DNA from: CAIQPV01 sp963719855
Lineage (GTDB): Bacteria > Pseudomonadota > Gammaproteobacteria > Burkholderiales > Gallionellaceae
Length of the DNA: 64,000 nt
Reading direction: 5' to 3'
Assembly: GCA_963719855.1 (NCBI GenBank)
Contig: CAVRDK010000002.1
Span: 248,001 to 312,000 of the forward strand
The notes under the pieces were generated by a model, which was not told the origin of the DNA, ran no database searches, and worked only from the letters and a program-made list of their open reading frames with translations. Each line of letters begins with the position of its first letter. Position 1 is the stretch's first letter. Below, in pieces: positions 34,954 through 44,194 of this stretch. A program made the translations under genes and the position numbers.

Positions 34954-36274
34954 ATGAATAAGACTTATTGCAAGTCGAGTTGGAATATTCCGATTAAAAC
35001 CTTGTGTACTATTTTCATGGTGACTCTTTTAGGTTGCGGCGGAGGTGGGGGCGGAGGTGGAGGCAGCGGAGCCGGGGTCGGAGGCGGCAACCCAGCAGGG
35101 ACAGGAAGCGGGGGCTCTAACGACCGTTCCTGCGACGACGGGGAACGTGGTCCCTCTGGTGGTGGATGCGGGACCCGTTGCGGGAAGCCGCAGCATAAAC
35201 GTCGGATATGTGTCCGTCACCGTCTGCACACCGGGCACTTCCGGGACTACAGCCGCTTGTCAAACGATTGACCATGTGGTGTTGGATACGGGCTCTTACG
35301 GATTAAGATTACTCAATTCCCAGCTCTCTTCCAGCTTGAATCTTCCCGCTGCCACCTACAGCAACGGTCACGCGGTTGGGGAATGTTTGCAGTTCGTAAT
35401 CGGAACGATATGGGGCTCGGTGCGCCTAGCGGACGTTTACGTGGGCGGCGAAGTGGCCCGTTCGATCCCCATCCATGACATCGGGGATCACCCTGCGGGA
35501 TATTCTGGTATCCCCGCAGATTGCACAGGTCAAATTCAGGACACCCAGGCAGCCCTCGGTGCCAACGGAATTCTTGGCGTGGGAAATTTTGTTAACGACT
35601 GCGAGGAATGTTTAACATCGCCAATTAGTGCAGCTTACTACGACTGCACATCTTCGAGGTGTGCCAGTTCCAAAGTGACAGCTTCGCAAATGGTTAAAAA
35701 CCCCGTGGCGGAATTCCAAAGTCCGACAACGGGTGTGGCCCAGGATAACAACGGCGAAATGATTACGCTTCCTGCTGTTGGGGCGGGGGGATCCGCAGGC
35801 ATTTCGGGGACGGTAACGTTCGGAATTGGCACCCAAACGAATAACGCCCTGAGTGGAACAGTGTATCCGACAGATGCTTCTGGCAATTTCAAAACCAATT
35901 ACAAGGGAGCGAACATGCCCTACAGTTTTCTGGACAGCGGATCCAATGGGTTCTTCTTCAACGACAATACCATTGCCTCCTGCGCGGATGGGTGGTATTG
36001 CCCCCCACCTCCACCCGCACTTCCATTGGCGTTGAGCGCAACAAATTACGGAGCGATTGGAAGCGCGAGTGGTGTTGTCAGTTTTGATTTGGTCAATGCT
36101 GACAACCTGTTTAGCGATACCAGCATCGTGGCAGGAAATATAGGAGCCTATGGCGGCTCCACCGTATCATTTGATTGGGGGCTTCCCTTCTTCTATGGCC
36201 GAACGGTATTTACCGCCATTTCCGGAGCAAGCATTCCCGGTTCCGGTTATGTGGGCCCCTTCTGGGCTTACTGA
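34954..36274 (+). pseudogene. DUF3443-type lipoprotein gene with a frameshift at a G run
   Basis: The frame from ATG 34954 encodes a lipoprotein signal (TIFMVTLLGCGGGG, lipobox LLGC) and a Gly-rich linker. Taking one base out of the GGGGG at 35110-35114 joins it to the second frame, which reads ALTTVPATTGNVVPLVVDAGP and runs to 36274. The body has the DUF3443 marks TIDHVVLDTGSYGLRLL and PYSFLDSGSNGFFFND (two DTG/DSG segments like aspartic proteases) and ends in FWAY. The function of DUF3443 is unknown. The frameshift could be decay, slippage or sequence error. A DUF2844 gene follows, the usual partner. Confidence 0.7.
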
Positions 36275-36308
36275 TTGATCACCAATTGAAACCGAAAAGG
36301 AAACCGCG

Positions 36309-36824
36309 ATGAATACCATTCAAAAAGTGAACATGATTCAAAACCCGGCCACGGGCTGGGCCAAGAGAATGTTCCAGTTGGGAATGCTGTGGACGGCTGC
36401 GGGCATGGGCTCGATTGCCCATGCTTCTTTGGGAGGAGATCCTTCCAGCATAGAGACAGACCGAATGGTCATGAGGGCGGAGCACGCTGCAAAACAAACT
36501 TTATCGTCCGATGGAAGTTATACAGTACATGAAACTACCCTTCCTTCTGGTACTTTGGTTCGGCAGTATGTGTCCTCGGCGGGGGTGGTTTTTGCGGTTA
36601 CGTGGAAAGGGCCGCACATCCCCAATCTACAGCAAATTTTGGGAGATCATTTTAAAACGTTGGTGACTCATCAAACCAAACAGACCTTGGTGGGTCATCG
36701 GTCTATCAGTCACCACGCCGCCGACCTGGTAATTGAATCCAGCGGTCATCCTCGTTCTTTTGTGGGCAGGGCGTATTTGCCGACTGCTCTACCTGCTGGT
36801 ATTACCCCTCAGGATATCCAATAG
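36309..36824 (+). CDS. DUF2844-domain exported protein
   Basis: A 171-residue protein with a signal peptide ending in IAHASLGG, the position where DUF2844 proteins begin. Family signatures are ASLGGDPSSIETDRM, YTVHETTLPSGTLVRQYV and VFAVTWKGPHIPNLQQILG. AAAAGGAAA lies before the ATG. DUF2844 and DUF3443 genes are usually adjacent, as here, so the two probably work together in the envelope; the role is unknown. Confidence 0.8.
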   Translation: MNTIQKVNMIQNPATGWAKRMFQLGMLWTAAGMGSIAHASLGGDPSSIETDRMVMRAEHAAKQTLSSDGSYTVHETTLPSGTLVRQYVSSAGVVFAVTWKGPHIPNLQQILGDHFKTLVTHQTKQTLVGHRSISHHAADLVIESSGHPRSFVGRAYLPTALPAGITPQDIQ

Positions 36825-36831
36825 CTGAAAA

Positions 36832-36893
36832 GCTCAGGACAGGCCGCTTCGACAGGCTCAGGACAGGCCACTTCGACAAGGCTCAGGACAGGC
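36832..36893. repeat. Three tandem GCTCAGGACAGGC units
   Basis: Copies at 36832-36844, 36856-36868 and 36881-36893 are spaced by CTTCGACA-type text, giving a 24-25-base period. They belong to the CTTCGACAAGCTCAGG repeat family scattered in the window. Confidence 0.7.
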
Positions 36894-36919
36894 TTATTGG
36901 CATTTACGCCTTACGCGAG

Positions 36920-37408
36920 TTAGTCACGGAAATTCTGGTACTGCAAAGGAAAGTCGGTGATGGATTTCTTGGTGAATGCAATGGCGGCTTGCAGGTCGTC
37001 GCGGTTCTTGCCGGTGACGCGCACGGTGTCGCCCTGAATGCTGGCCTGAACCTTTATCTTGCTTTCCTTGAATAGCTTGACGATTCTTTTCGCCAGCTCG
37101 ATTTCCACCCCGACTTTGATTGTGCAAGCGCGCTTCACCTTGTTGCCGCTGACTTTGTCGATCTTTTCGCTGATGTCCAGACACTTGATGTCCACGCCGC
37201 GCTTGGTCAGCTTGGCATTGAGGATGTCCTGCACCTGATTCAACTGAAATTCATTGTCAGCATGCACGGTGAGCACCAGTTCAGCCTGCTCCACGCGGGC
37301 GTCTGAACCTTTGAAGTCGAAGCGCGTGCTGACTTCCTTGTTGGTCTGCTCGACCGCATTTTTTACTTCAGTATTTTCTACTTCAGAGACGATGTCGAAT
37401 GATGGCAT
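36920..37408 (-). CDS. yajQ: YajQ-family nucleotide-binding protein
   Basis: A 162-residue protein of two RRM-like domains. Members bind c-di-GMP or nucleic acid, and in Xanthomonas they control virulence genes. The N-terminus PSFDIVSEV, the segment TRFDFKGSDA and the end VTGKNRDDLQAAIAF are typical. ATG 37408 with AAGGAGATACACC upstream is preferred over a start at 37435. It lies downstream of ppnP on the same strand. Confidence 0.93.
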   Translation of the reverse strand: MPSFDIVSEVENTEVKNAVEQTNKEVSTRFDFKGSDARVEQAELVLTVHADNEFQLNQVQDILNAKLTKRGVDIKCLDISEKIDKVSGNKVKRACTIKVGVEIELAKRIVKLFKESKIKVQASIQGDTVRVTGKNRDDLQAAIAFTKKSITDFPLQYQNFRD

Positions 37409-37480
37409 GGTGTATCTCCTTGATCGGTTGACCACAACACGCCGCGTAGCGGCTTGTTGCGGCGAAGGCTTCCCTTCAGG

Positions 37481-37804
37481 TTAGTCGGAGCCAAAACTGC
37501 AAACGTAATTCACTTCATCTTTCGCGTAGATCTCGAAACTGCTGTTCTCCGCGACACGGAATGAGGTGCCTGCGGTGTAGGTCTTGAACGCAGTTTCTCC
37601 GGCGATCTTTACCTGGCACTCGCCGGAGGTAATTTCCATCAGTTCAGGTGCTCCGACGTTAAACGTCAACTGGCTGCCCAGCATGACGACGCCGACGGTC
37701 TTGCGCGTGCCATCTGGAAAGAACACCGAGTGGGAAACACATTTCCCATCAAAAAACACATTGGCCTTTTTTCCTACACTGACGTTATCAAATTTGTCCG
37801 ACAT
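37481..37804 (-). CDS. ppnP: Pyrimidine/purine nucleoside phosphorylase
   Basis: A 107-residue cupin-type enzyme of the PpnP (YaiE, DUF1255) family, which splits nucleosides with phosphate. It shows FDNVSVGKKANVFFDGKCVSH, TVGVMLG-like TVGVVMLGSQLTFNV, and the ending FEIYAKDEVNYVCSF. It follows argG by only eight bases, so the two are probably co-transcribed. Confidence 0.92.
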   Translation of the reverse strand: MSDKFDNVSVGKKANVFFDGKCVSHSVFFPDGTRKTVGVVMLGSQLTFNVGAPELMEITSGECQVKIAGETAFKTYTAGTSFRVAENSSFEIYAKDEVNYVCSFGSD

Positions 37805-37812
37805 GATTTTTC

Positions 37813-39039
37813 CTATTTCTTGTTGTTCAGTTTGGACGCGATGCGCATGCGCAGCGCGTTCAGTTTGATGAAGCCCGCCGCATCCTTCTGGTCATAAGCG
37901 CCCTTGTCGTCTTCGAAGGTGGCGATGTTCGGGTCGAACAGCGAGTTCGTTTTGGAGTCGCGCCCCACCACGATGACGTTGCCCTTGTACAGCTTGACGC
38001 GCACCCAGCCGTTGACGTCCTGCTGCGTGTGGTCGATCAGCGTTTGCAAGGCCTTGCGTTCAGGCGCCCACCAGTAGCCGTTGTAGATCATGCTGGCGTA
38101 GCGCGGCATCAGGTCATCTTTCAGGTGCGCGACTTCGCGATCCAGCGTGATGGATTCGATGGCGCGGTGTGCGCGCAGCATGATGGTGCCGCCGGGAGTT
38201 TCGTAGCAGCCGCGCGACTTCATGCCGACGTAGCGGTTTTCCACCAGATCGAGGCGTCCGATGCCGTGCTTGCCGCCGAGTTTGTTCAGCTTGGTCAGTG
38301 CTTGCGCGGGTGACAGGCGCGTGCCGTTGAGCGCCACGATGTCGCCATGTTCGAATTCGATGTCGAGATATTCGGCGGCATCGGGGGCGGCTTCCGGCGA
38401 AACCGTCCAGCGCCACATGCTTTCTTCGGCTTCGGCGGCGGGGTTCTCCAGATGGCGGCCTTCGAAGCTGATGTGCAGCAGGTTCGCATCCATCGAGTAG
38501 GGCGAGCCGCCCTGCTTATGTTTCATGTCAATCGGGATGCCTGCCTTTTCAGCGTAAGCCATCAGCTTTTCGCGCGACAGCAAGTCCCATTCGCGCCACG
38601 GCGCGATAACCTTGATGTTTGGATTGAGCGCGTAGTAACCCAGTTCGAAACGCACCTGGTCGTTGCCTTTTCCGGTCGCGCCGTGCGACACGGCTTCTGC
38701 GCCGACCTGTTTGGCTATCTCGATCTGGCGCTTGGCGATCAGCGGGCGCGCAATGGAAGTGCCGAGCAAATATTCGCCTTCGTAAATGGTGTTGGCGCGA
38801 AACATCGGAAATACGAAGTCGCGCACGAATTCTTCGCGCAAGTCGTCGATGAAAATGTTTTCCGGCTTGATGCCCATCTTCAGGGCTTTGGCGCGCGCCG
38901 GTTCCAGTTCTTCACCTTGGCCGATGTCGGCGGTAAAGGTGACAACTTCGCATTGATAAGTGTCCTGCAACCATTTCAGGATTACCGAGGTATCCAGCCC
39001 GCCGGAGTAGGCGAGGACGGCTTTTTTGATTTCACTCAT
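37813..39039 (-). CDS. argG: Argininosuccinate synthase
   Basis: Joins citrulline and aspartate with ATP in arginine synthesis. The 408-residue protein has the P-loop motif AVLAYSGGLDTS, the citrulline/aspartate sites (HGATGKGNDQVRFE, DMKHKQGGSPYSMDANLLHIS) and SRGCYETPGG. Start ATG 39039 with GGAG 12 bases upstream; a second in-frame ATG at 39057 would add six residues. It is downstream of argF and the thioesterase. Confidence 0.97.
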   Translation of the reverse strand: MSEIKKAVLAYSGGLDTSVILKWLQDTYQCEVVTFTADIGQGEELEPARAKALKMGIKPENIFIDDLREEFVRDFVFPMFRANTIYEGEYLLGTSIARPLIAKRQIEIAKQVGAEAVSHGATGKGNDQVRFELGYYALNPNIKVIAPWREWDLLSREKLMAYAEKAGIPIDMKHKQGGSPYSMDANLLHISFEGRHLENPAAEAEESMWRWTVSPEAAPDAAEYLDIEFEHGDIVALNGTRLSPAQALTKLNKLGGKHGIGRLDLVENRYVGMKSRGCYETPGGTIMLRAHRAIESITLDREVAHLKDDLMPRYASMIYNGYWWAPERKALQTLIDHTQQDVNGWVRVKLYKGNVIVVGRDSKTNSLFDPNIATFEDDKGAYDQKDAAGFIKLNALRMRIASKLNNKK

Positions 39040-39060
39040 GCTTTGATGTTTCTCCATTAA

Positions 39061-39483
39061 CTATTTTTCATTGCGCTTGTTGCGCACCTTGTCTTCAAAA
39101 CGCTCTTTGTCGATGACAACACGCTCGTGCGTGCCTTGCGAGATCATATCCACGCCATCATGCGCAGAGACGGCGAAGGTCAGCTTTCTGCCTTCCACAG
39201 CAATTAGTTCGACGCTCGCCGTTACTTCCAGTCCGGGCGGAGTTGCCGCCTCGTGGCTGACATTGATATGCGTCCCCAAGGATTGCTCTTCAGGCCAGTC
39301 CAAGTGGGGCTTGATCGCCATGATGCAAGCCCATTCCAGAAAACCTACCATGAAGCCGGTGGCGAAGACTTCCGGCATCGCCAGAAACTCCGGTGATTCT
39401 GGATACAGAGCTGGCACCGTCTTGGTTAAAGGCACCAAAAACTTGTGCTCATGGCGAATGCCCGGTTTCAACGTGTCTTTCAT
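39061..39483 (-). CDS. Hotdog-fold thioesterase, FlK-like
   Basis: A 140-residue hotdog-fold protein related to fluoroacetyl-CoA thioesterase and similar acyl-CoA hydrolases. Visible are FATGFMVGFLEWACIMAI with the helix of the fold, THINVSHEAATPPGLEVTA, and the closing strand TFAVSAHDGVDMISQGTHERVVI. The substrate is unknown. Start ATG 39483; a GTG at 39492 would add three residues. It lies between argF and argG, separated from argF by repeats. Confidence 0.8.
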   Translation of the reverse strand: MKDTLKPGIRHEHKFLVPLTKTVPALYPESPEFLAMPEVFATGFMVGFLEWACIMAIKPHLDWPEEQSLGTHINVSHEAATPPGLEVTASVELIAVEGRKLTFAVSAHDGVDMISQGTHERVVIDKERFEDKVRNKRNEK

Positions 39484-39529
39484 GTTACCCACCGAGGTGA
39501 CTTAATCCAAAAAATTTCAGTAGACCAAT

Positions 39530-39690
39530 GTTCCCTCCCCCTCTTGCATGGGGAGGGCTAGGGATAACCAATCACTTGCTGCGTTTTTTGCAGCTTAGTG
39601 AGATGGCTAGTAGTTCCATCAGGAGGTAGAAACTCCATCTTTTCACTGTTCTACCCCCATCCTAACCTTCCCCCTGCAAGGGGGAAGGTA
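39530..39690. repeat. Composite repeat between argF and the thioesterase gene
   Basis: The outer parts (CCCTCCCC...GGGGAGGGCTAGGG near 39532-39560 and CTACCCCCATCC...AAGGGGGAAGG near 39652-39689) are halves of the palindromic element also at 17502-17585. Between them lies about 85 bases with the hairpin CTTGCTGCGTTTTTTGCAGC (39573 on) and ATGGCTAGTAGTTCCATCAGG. The same inner text recurs near 53832-53905. Confidence 0.7.
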
Positions 39691-39713
39691 CAGTTTGGTT
39701 CTTTATATATGGG

Positions 39714-40634
39714 TTAATTACTCACCTTACCTAGCAGCAGATATTCCATCAGCGCTTTTTGTACGTGCAGGCGATTCTCTGCTTCATCCCACACCACGCT
39801 TTGCGGGCCATCGATGACCAGTGCATCGACTTCTTCACCGCGATGTGCGGGCAGACAGTGCATGAACAGCGCGTCGGGTTTGGCGACGGACATCATTTCC
39901 ACGTCCACGATCCAGTCGGCGAAGGCCTTGCGGCGCGCGTCGTTTTCGCGTTCGAAGCCCATGCTGGTCCACACATCAGTGGTGACCAGATCGGCGCTGC
40001 GCGCGGCATCCATCGGGTCGGCGAATTCTTCGTAGTTGTCTTCGCCGAACAGCCCGGCGCGTTCGGGTTCAACTTCGTAGCCGGGCGGAGTAGAGACATG
40101 CACATTGAAATCGAATATTTCCGCCGCTTGCAGCCAGGTGTTGCACACGTTGTTGGAATCGCCGATCCACGCCACGGTCTTGCCCTTGATGCTGCCACGT
40201 TGCTCTATGTAAGTGTAAATGTCGGCGAGTATCTGGCAGGGGTGGTATTCGTTAGTCAGACCGTTGATGACCGGCACGCGCGAGTTGGCGGCAAAACGCT
40301 CAATGATGCTTTGTTCGAAGGTGCGGATCATCACGATGTCGCTCATGCGCGAGATAACTTGCGCCGCATCTTCCACCGGCTCGCCGCGTCCAAGCTGCGT
40401 ATCGTGCGTGTTGAGATAGATGGCTGAACCGCCGAGCTGTTGTATCCCGGCCTCGAACGAAAGGCGGGTGCGCGTAGAGCTCTTCTCGAAAATCATCACC
40501 AGCGTGCGGTCTGCCAAGGGATGGTAAGGCTGATAAGCCTTGAAGCGCTGCTTGATGATGCGGGTACGCTCAAACACATGTTCAAGTTCTTCCAGCGTCA
40601 AGTCGTTGAATTGCAAAAAATGTTTGATGTCCAT
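39714..40634 (-). CDS. argF: Ornithine carbamoyltransferase
   Basis: Makes citrulline from ornithine and carbamoyl phosphate. The 306-residue protein has the carbamoyl-phosphate motif SSTRTR, HPCQILAD, and the ornithine-site motif FMHCLPAHRG. Start ATG 40634 with GAGGTG upstream. It follows argD by 28 bases. Confidence 0.97.
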   Translation of the reverse strand: MDIKHFLQFNDLTLEELEHVFERTRIIKQRFKAYQPYHPLADRTLVMIFEKSSTRTRLSFEAGIQQLGGSAIYLNTHDTQLGRGEPVEDAAQVISRMSDIVMIRTFEQSIIERFAANSRVPVINGLTNEYHPCQILADIYTYIEQRGSIKGKTVAWIGDSNNVCNTWLQAAEIFDFNVHVSTPPGYEVEPERAGLFGEDNYEEFADPMDAARSADLVTTDVWTSMGFERENDARRKAFADWIVDVEMMSVAKPDALFMHCLPAHRGEEVDALVIDGPQSVVWDEAENRLHVQKALMEYLLLGKVSN

Positions 40635-40662
40635 GCTAATCACCTCGGCTAATCACATTGGG

Positions 40663-41841
40663 TTAATCACCTTGTGACAAAAACTCGATCACCAGCGGAC
40701 ACAATATGTCCAGCAATTGTTGTGCTTCCTCTTGCGTGAATATCAGCGCCGGCAGCAGCCGGATAACATTGTCAGCGGTGACGTTGGTCAACAGCCCATG
40801 CGCCAGCGCGCGCCGCACCAGATCACCGCAGGGCTTGTTTAGTTCGATGCCTATCATCAACCCTTGCCCACGTATGGAGACCACACCTGGAACCAGCCTG
40901 AAACGCTCGCGAAAACCTTGCATCAAGAAATCGCCTATAACCGTGGCATGGGCAAGCAGCTTGTCATGCTCCATAATCTCCAGCGTGGTGAGCGCGGCAG
41001 TACAGGCCAGCGGGTTGCCGCCAAAGGTGGAGCCGTGGTTGCCGGGCTTGAAAGTACCCGTCGCCTTGCCTGCTGCCAGACAAGCGCCTATCGGCACGCC
41101 CGAACCCAAACCCTTGGCCAGCGTCATCACGTCCGGCAGGATGCCGGTATGCTGATGGGCAAACCATTTGCCGGTGCGGCCCAAGCCGCATTGCACTTCA
41201 TCCAGCATCAGCAACCAGCCTTGCTGGTCGCAAATCTGCCGCAGTTGTTCGAGATAATGAATATCCAGAGTGCGGATACCACCTTCGCCCTGAATCGGCT
41301 CGACCAGCACCGCCACGACATCGTGGTTGCGTTCGGCGACCTGCCGGATGGCATCGAGATCGTTGTACGGAACGCGTACAAAACCCTTTACCAGCGGCTC
41401 AAAACCGGCCTGTACCTTGCGGCTGCCGGTCGCCGAAAGCGTGGCCAGCGTGCGGCCATGAAACGCCTTTTCCATCACGATGATGTTGGGCATTTCGATG
41501 CCCTTGTTGTGCCCGTACATGCGCGCCAGCTTGATCGCCGCTTCATTCGCTTCGCAGCCGGAATTGCACAGAAACACTTCCTGCATGTTGGACAGCGCGC
41601 ACAGCTTGTCGGCAAGCTGTTCCTGCTCGCGCACTTGATACACGTTGGAAACGTGGATCAGCCTGCCGATTTGTGCGTTTAGTGCGGCGGTGAATTTCGG
41701 ATGGGCGTGCCCCAGCGTGTTGACCGCGATACCGGCGAGCGCATCCAGATAGCGCTTGCCGTTGCTATCCCACAACCATACTCCCTCGCCATGCGTGAAG
41801 GCGACAGGGAGGCGGGCATAAGTGTTCATCAGGTGCGACAT
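40663..41841 (-). CDS. argD: Acetylornithine aminotransferase
   Basis: A 392-residue class III PLP aminotransferase. It has NSGCEANEAAIKLAR, EKAFHGRTLATLSATG, VEPIQGEGG, LLMLDEVQCGLGRTGK and the PLP-lysine motif VMTLAKGLGSGVPIGA. In bacteria it may also serve lysine synthesis (succinyl-diaminopimelate). It is the first arg gene of the block and lies about 150 bases downstream of rpsT, with a terminator between. Confidence 0.96.
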   Translation of the reverse strand: MSHLMNTYARLPVAFTHGEGVWLWDSNGKRYLDALAGIAVNTLGHAHPKFTAALNAQIGRLIHVSNVYQVREQEQLADKLCALSNMQEVFLCNSGCEANEAAIKLARMYGHNKGIEMPNIIVMEKAFHGRTLATLSATGSRKVQAGFEPLVKGFVRVPYNDLDAIRQVAERNHDVVAVLVEPIQGEGGIRTLDIHYLEQLRQICDQQGWLLMLDEVQCGLGRTGKWFAHQHTGILPDVMTLAKGLGSGVPIGACLAAGKATGTFKPGNHGSTFGGNPLACTAALTTLEIMEHDKLLAHATVIGDFLMQGFRERFRLVPGVVSIRGQGLMIGIELNKPCGDLVRRALAHGLLTNVTADNVIRLLPALIFTQEEAQQLLDILCPLVIEFLSQGD

Positions 41842-41934
41842 AAAACTCCCGTAGCTTGCCAGAAGCTATTGTAAAAATTGCACTGGCTACATATTAAGCC
41901 AGCTTCATTACCATTACCGCGCTATTTCAAAACG

Positions 41935-41963
41935 AAAAAGGCCGACGTTCGGTCGGCCTTTTT
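41935..41963. terminator. Bidirectional-looking terminator after rpsT
   Basis: AAAAAGGCCGAC (41935-41946) and GTCGGCCTTTTT (41952-41963) pair perfectly over 12 bases with a 5-base loop, with a T run on either strand. It should end the rpsT transcript. Confidence 0.85.
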
Positions 41964-41989
41964 CATACACACAAGTACCGCGCCGAGGC

Positions 41990-42253
41990 TTAGGCCATTG
42001 CCTTGATAGCGGCGGACAGACGGCTTTTATGTCGTGACGCCTTGTTCTTGTGGATAATCTTCTTGTCGGCGATGGAATCCACGATGCTGGTGGATTCGCT
42101 GAACACGACCTTCGCGGCGGCCTTATCGCCAGCTTCGATTGCCTTCGTCACTTTCTTGATTGCGGTGCGCAGTTCCGAGCGCAGGCTTGTGTTGTGGTCA
42201 CGCTGCTTATCCGCTTGTCTTGCGCGCTTCCTTGCTTGTGCGCTGTTTGCCAT
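41990..42253 (-). CDS. rpsT: 30S ribosomal protein S20
   Basis: An 87-residue basic helical ribosomal protein, ANSAQARKRARQADK at the start and HKNKASRHKSRLSAAI near the end. AAGGAGTTACC lies before the ATG. It is divergent from murJ, the usual rpsT/murJ arrangement in Proteobacteria. Confidence 0.97.
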   Translation of the reverse strand: MANSAQARKRARQADKQRDHNTSLRSELRTAIKKVTKAIEAGDKAAAKVVFSESTSIVDSIADKKIIHKNKASRHKSRLSAAIKAMA

Positions 42254-42317
42254 GGTAACTCCTTGATAATTCTCTTACGATGAAAGGCGCGCATTATAGG
42301 GAGGCTTGCACGCTTTG

Positions 42318-42366
42318 GCAAATGTTTATTTTTGCCATGTTGCGAGTTTTTGCCAATGTTTATTTT
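42318..42366. repeat. Direct repeat of 15 bases upstream of murJ
   Basis: GCAAATGTTTATTTT (42318-42332) and GCCAATGTTTATTTT (42352-42366) differ at one base and are 34 bases apart in the rpsT-murJ divergent gap. This could be a tandem regulator site for either gene; no regulator is known to me for it. Confidence 0.4.
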
Positions 42367-42494
42367 CGTCGGGCGCGGGAGTCAGCGCTGGCGGCTAGCC
42401 TTTCCTTCGTGCGTGACAGTAATGTTATGATGGCGCCCGTTCAAATAGCAAGCAGGTTCATGGGAATATTCCGTGGAAAACAGCTCTCCCCAAG

Positions 42495-44036
42495 ATGAAT
42501 TTACTTAAAGCCCTTGCCACCATCAGCAGCCTGACTCTGGTTTCGCGCATCCTCGCTTTTGTCCGCGACATATTAATTGCACGCATCTTCGGTGCGGGCA
42601 TGGCGACCGATGCTTTCTTCGTGGCCTTCAGGCTACCCAATCTGTTGCGTCGCCTGTTCGCGGAAGGTGCATTCTCGCAGGCTTTTGTGCCGATCTTCGG
42701 CGAATACAAGAACCGCAGGGGGCACGACGAAACCAAGCTGCTGGTGGATCACGTCGTCACGCTGCTGGCGATCATCCTGTTCGTGGTCACGCTCATCGGC
42801 ATCATCGCCGCACCCATTCTGGTGTACATCACAGCACCGGGTTTTGTTAAAGATGCGGACAAATTTGCGCTCACCGTGCAATTGTTGCGCATCACTTCGC
42901 CGTATATTTTCTTTATCTCGCTGGTCGCGGTGGCAGCGGGTATCCTCAATACCTACAACAAATTCTGGGTGCCCGCCTTCGCGCCCATCCTGCTCAATAT
43001 TTGTTTTATCGGCGGTGCGCTATGGCTGGCGCCGTATTGCAATCCACCCATCATGGCGCTGGGCTGGGCGGTATTCCTCGCAGGCTTCGTACAGTTGGCA
43101 TTCCAAGTCCCGTTCCTGAAAAAGATCGGCATGTTGCCAACTTTGCGCATTGACCTGAAAGACGCGGGCGTGTGGCGCATCATCAAACAGATGGGACCAG
43201 CGGTGTTCGGCGTATCCATAGCGCAGATCAGCCTCATCATCAACACCATCTTCGCCTCCTTTCTAGTGGCGGGCAGCGTGTCCTGGCTGTATTTCGCCGA
43301 CCGCCTGATGGAATTTCCCTCCGGCCTGCTGGGCGCGGCGCTCGGCACCATCTTGCTGCCCTCGCTGTCCAAGCACCACGCAGACAATAGTCCAGAAGAG
43401 TATTCCAGACTGCTGGATTGGGGCTTGCGTCTGGTCTTCATGTTCACGCTGCCCGCAGCCCTCGCGTTGGGCATGATCGCCGTACCCCTGCTGGCGACTT
43501 TTTTTCAGCATGGCGCATTCGCCGCGAATGACGTGCTGATGACGCGCAACGCACTGGCCGGTTACAGCGTCGGCCTGATCGGCATCATTTCGGTGAAAGT
43601 GCTGGCACCCGGTTTCTATGCGCGACAGGACATCAGAACCCCGGTCAAGATCGGCATCGCCACACTGCTCGCCACCCAGGCGATGAATCTGTTGTTCGTT
43701 TTTGGGATGCAATTGCATCATGCCGGACTGGCGCTGTCTATCGGCCTCGGCTCCTGTTTAAATTCCGCCATCCTGTTCTATCTGCTGCGCAAACGCGGCA
43801 TCTACCGGCCCGAACCCGGCTGGGGCAAGTTTCTCGCCAAACTCGGTGCGGCGCTGCTGGCGTTGGGGTTGTCGCTGTGGTTCGGCATGGGCAGCGAACA
43901 ACAGTGGCTTGGCACCCACGGCTGGACACGCATCATCCATCTGACCTGGCTGGTGGTGGTGGGCGTGGCGGTGTACTTCGCCGTGCTGTGGCTGCTGGGT
44001 TTTCGGGTGAAGGATTTTGCCAAGCGCGGGGCTTGA
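42495..44036 (+). CDS. murJ: Lipid II flippase MurJ
   Basis: Moves lipid II across the inner membrane for peptidoglycan synthesis. The 513-residue protein has about 14 membrane helices of the MATE/MOP type. It starts with the signature VSRILAFVRDILIARIFGAG and AFRLPNLLRRLFAEGAFSQAFVP, which includes the essential arginines of the cavity. It is divergent from rpsT and convergent with the response regulator at 44195. Confidence 0.96.
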   Translation: MNLLKALATISSLTLVSRILAFVRDILIARIFGAGMATDAFFVAFRLPNLLRRLFAEGAFSQAFVPIFGEYKNRRGHDETKLLVDHVVTLLAIILFVVTLIGIIAAPILVYITAPGFVKDADKFALTVQLLRITSPYIFFISLVAVAAGILNTYNKFWVPAFAPILLNICFIGGALWLAPYCNPPIMALGWAVFLAGFVQLAFQVPFLKKIGMLPTLRIDLKDAGVWRIIKQMGPAVFGVSIAQISLIINTIFASFLVAGSVSWLYFADRLMEFPSGLLGAALGTILLPSLSKHHADNSPEEYSRLLDWGLRLVFMFTLPAALALGMIAVPLLATFFQHGAFAANDVLMTRNALAGYSVGLIGIISVKVLAPGFYARQDIRTPVKIGIATLLATQAMNLLFVFGMQLHHAGLALSIGLGSCLNSAILFYLLRKRGIYRPEPGWGKFLAKLGAALLALGLSLWFGMGSEQQWLGTHGWTRIIHLTWLVVVGVAVYFAVLWLLGFRVKDFAKRGA

Positions 44037-44068
44037 ATGGCAGCCCTCATTAAACGTGAAACAACATC

Positions 44069-44149
44069 AAATCCCCCCTAGCCCCCTTTTTCAAAGTGGG
44101 GAAACAACCCCCTTTGAAAAAGGGGGTGGAGCGAAGCGGAGGGGGATTT
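44069..44149. repeat. 81-bp palindromic element between murJ and the NarL-type regulator
   Basis: The ends AAATCCCCC and GGGGGATTT are inverted. Inside, CCCCCTTTTTCAAAG (44082-44096) and CTTTGAAAAAGGGGG (44112-44126) pair perfectly over 15 bases. Sitting between convergent genes, it probably also serves as a two-way terminator. Confidence 0.8.
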
Positions 44150-44194
44150 GCATTTGTTTCATCATTCAGGGGGCTATTACTATGCCCGTTAGAC

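Noticed and set aside
36832..36893. Regular 24-25-base repeats considered as a CRISPR array
   Set aside because: Only three units, spacers are parts of the same repeat text, and no cas genes are near.
44069..44149. Palindrome considered as a transposon end
   Set aside because: No transposase or cargo is present; it behaves like a dispersed palindrome or terminator.
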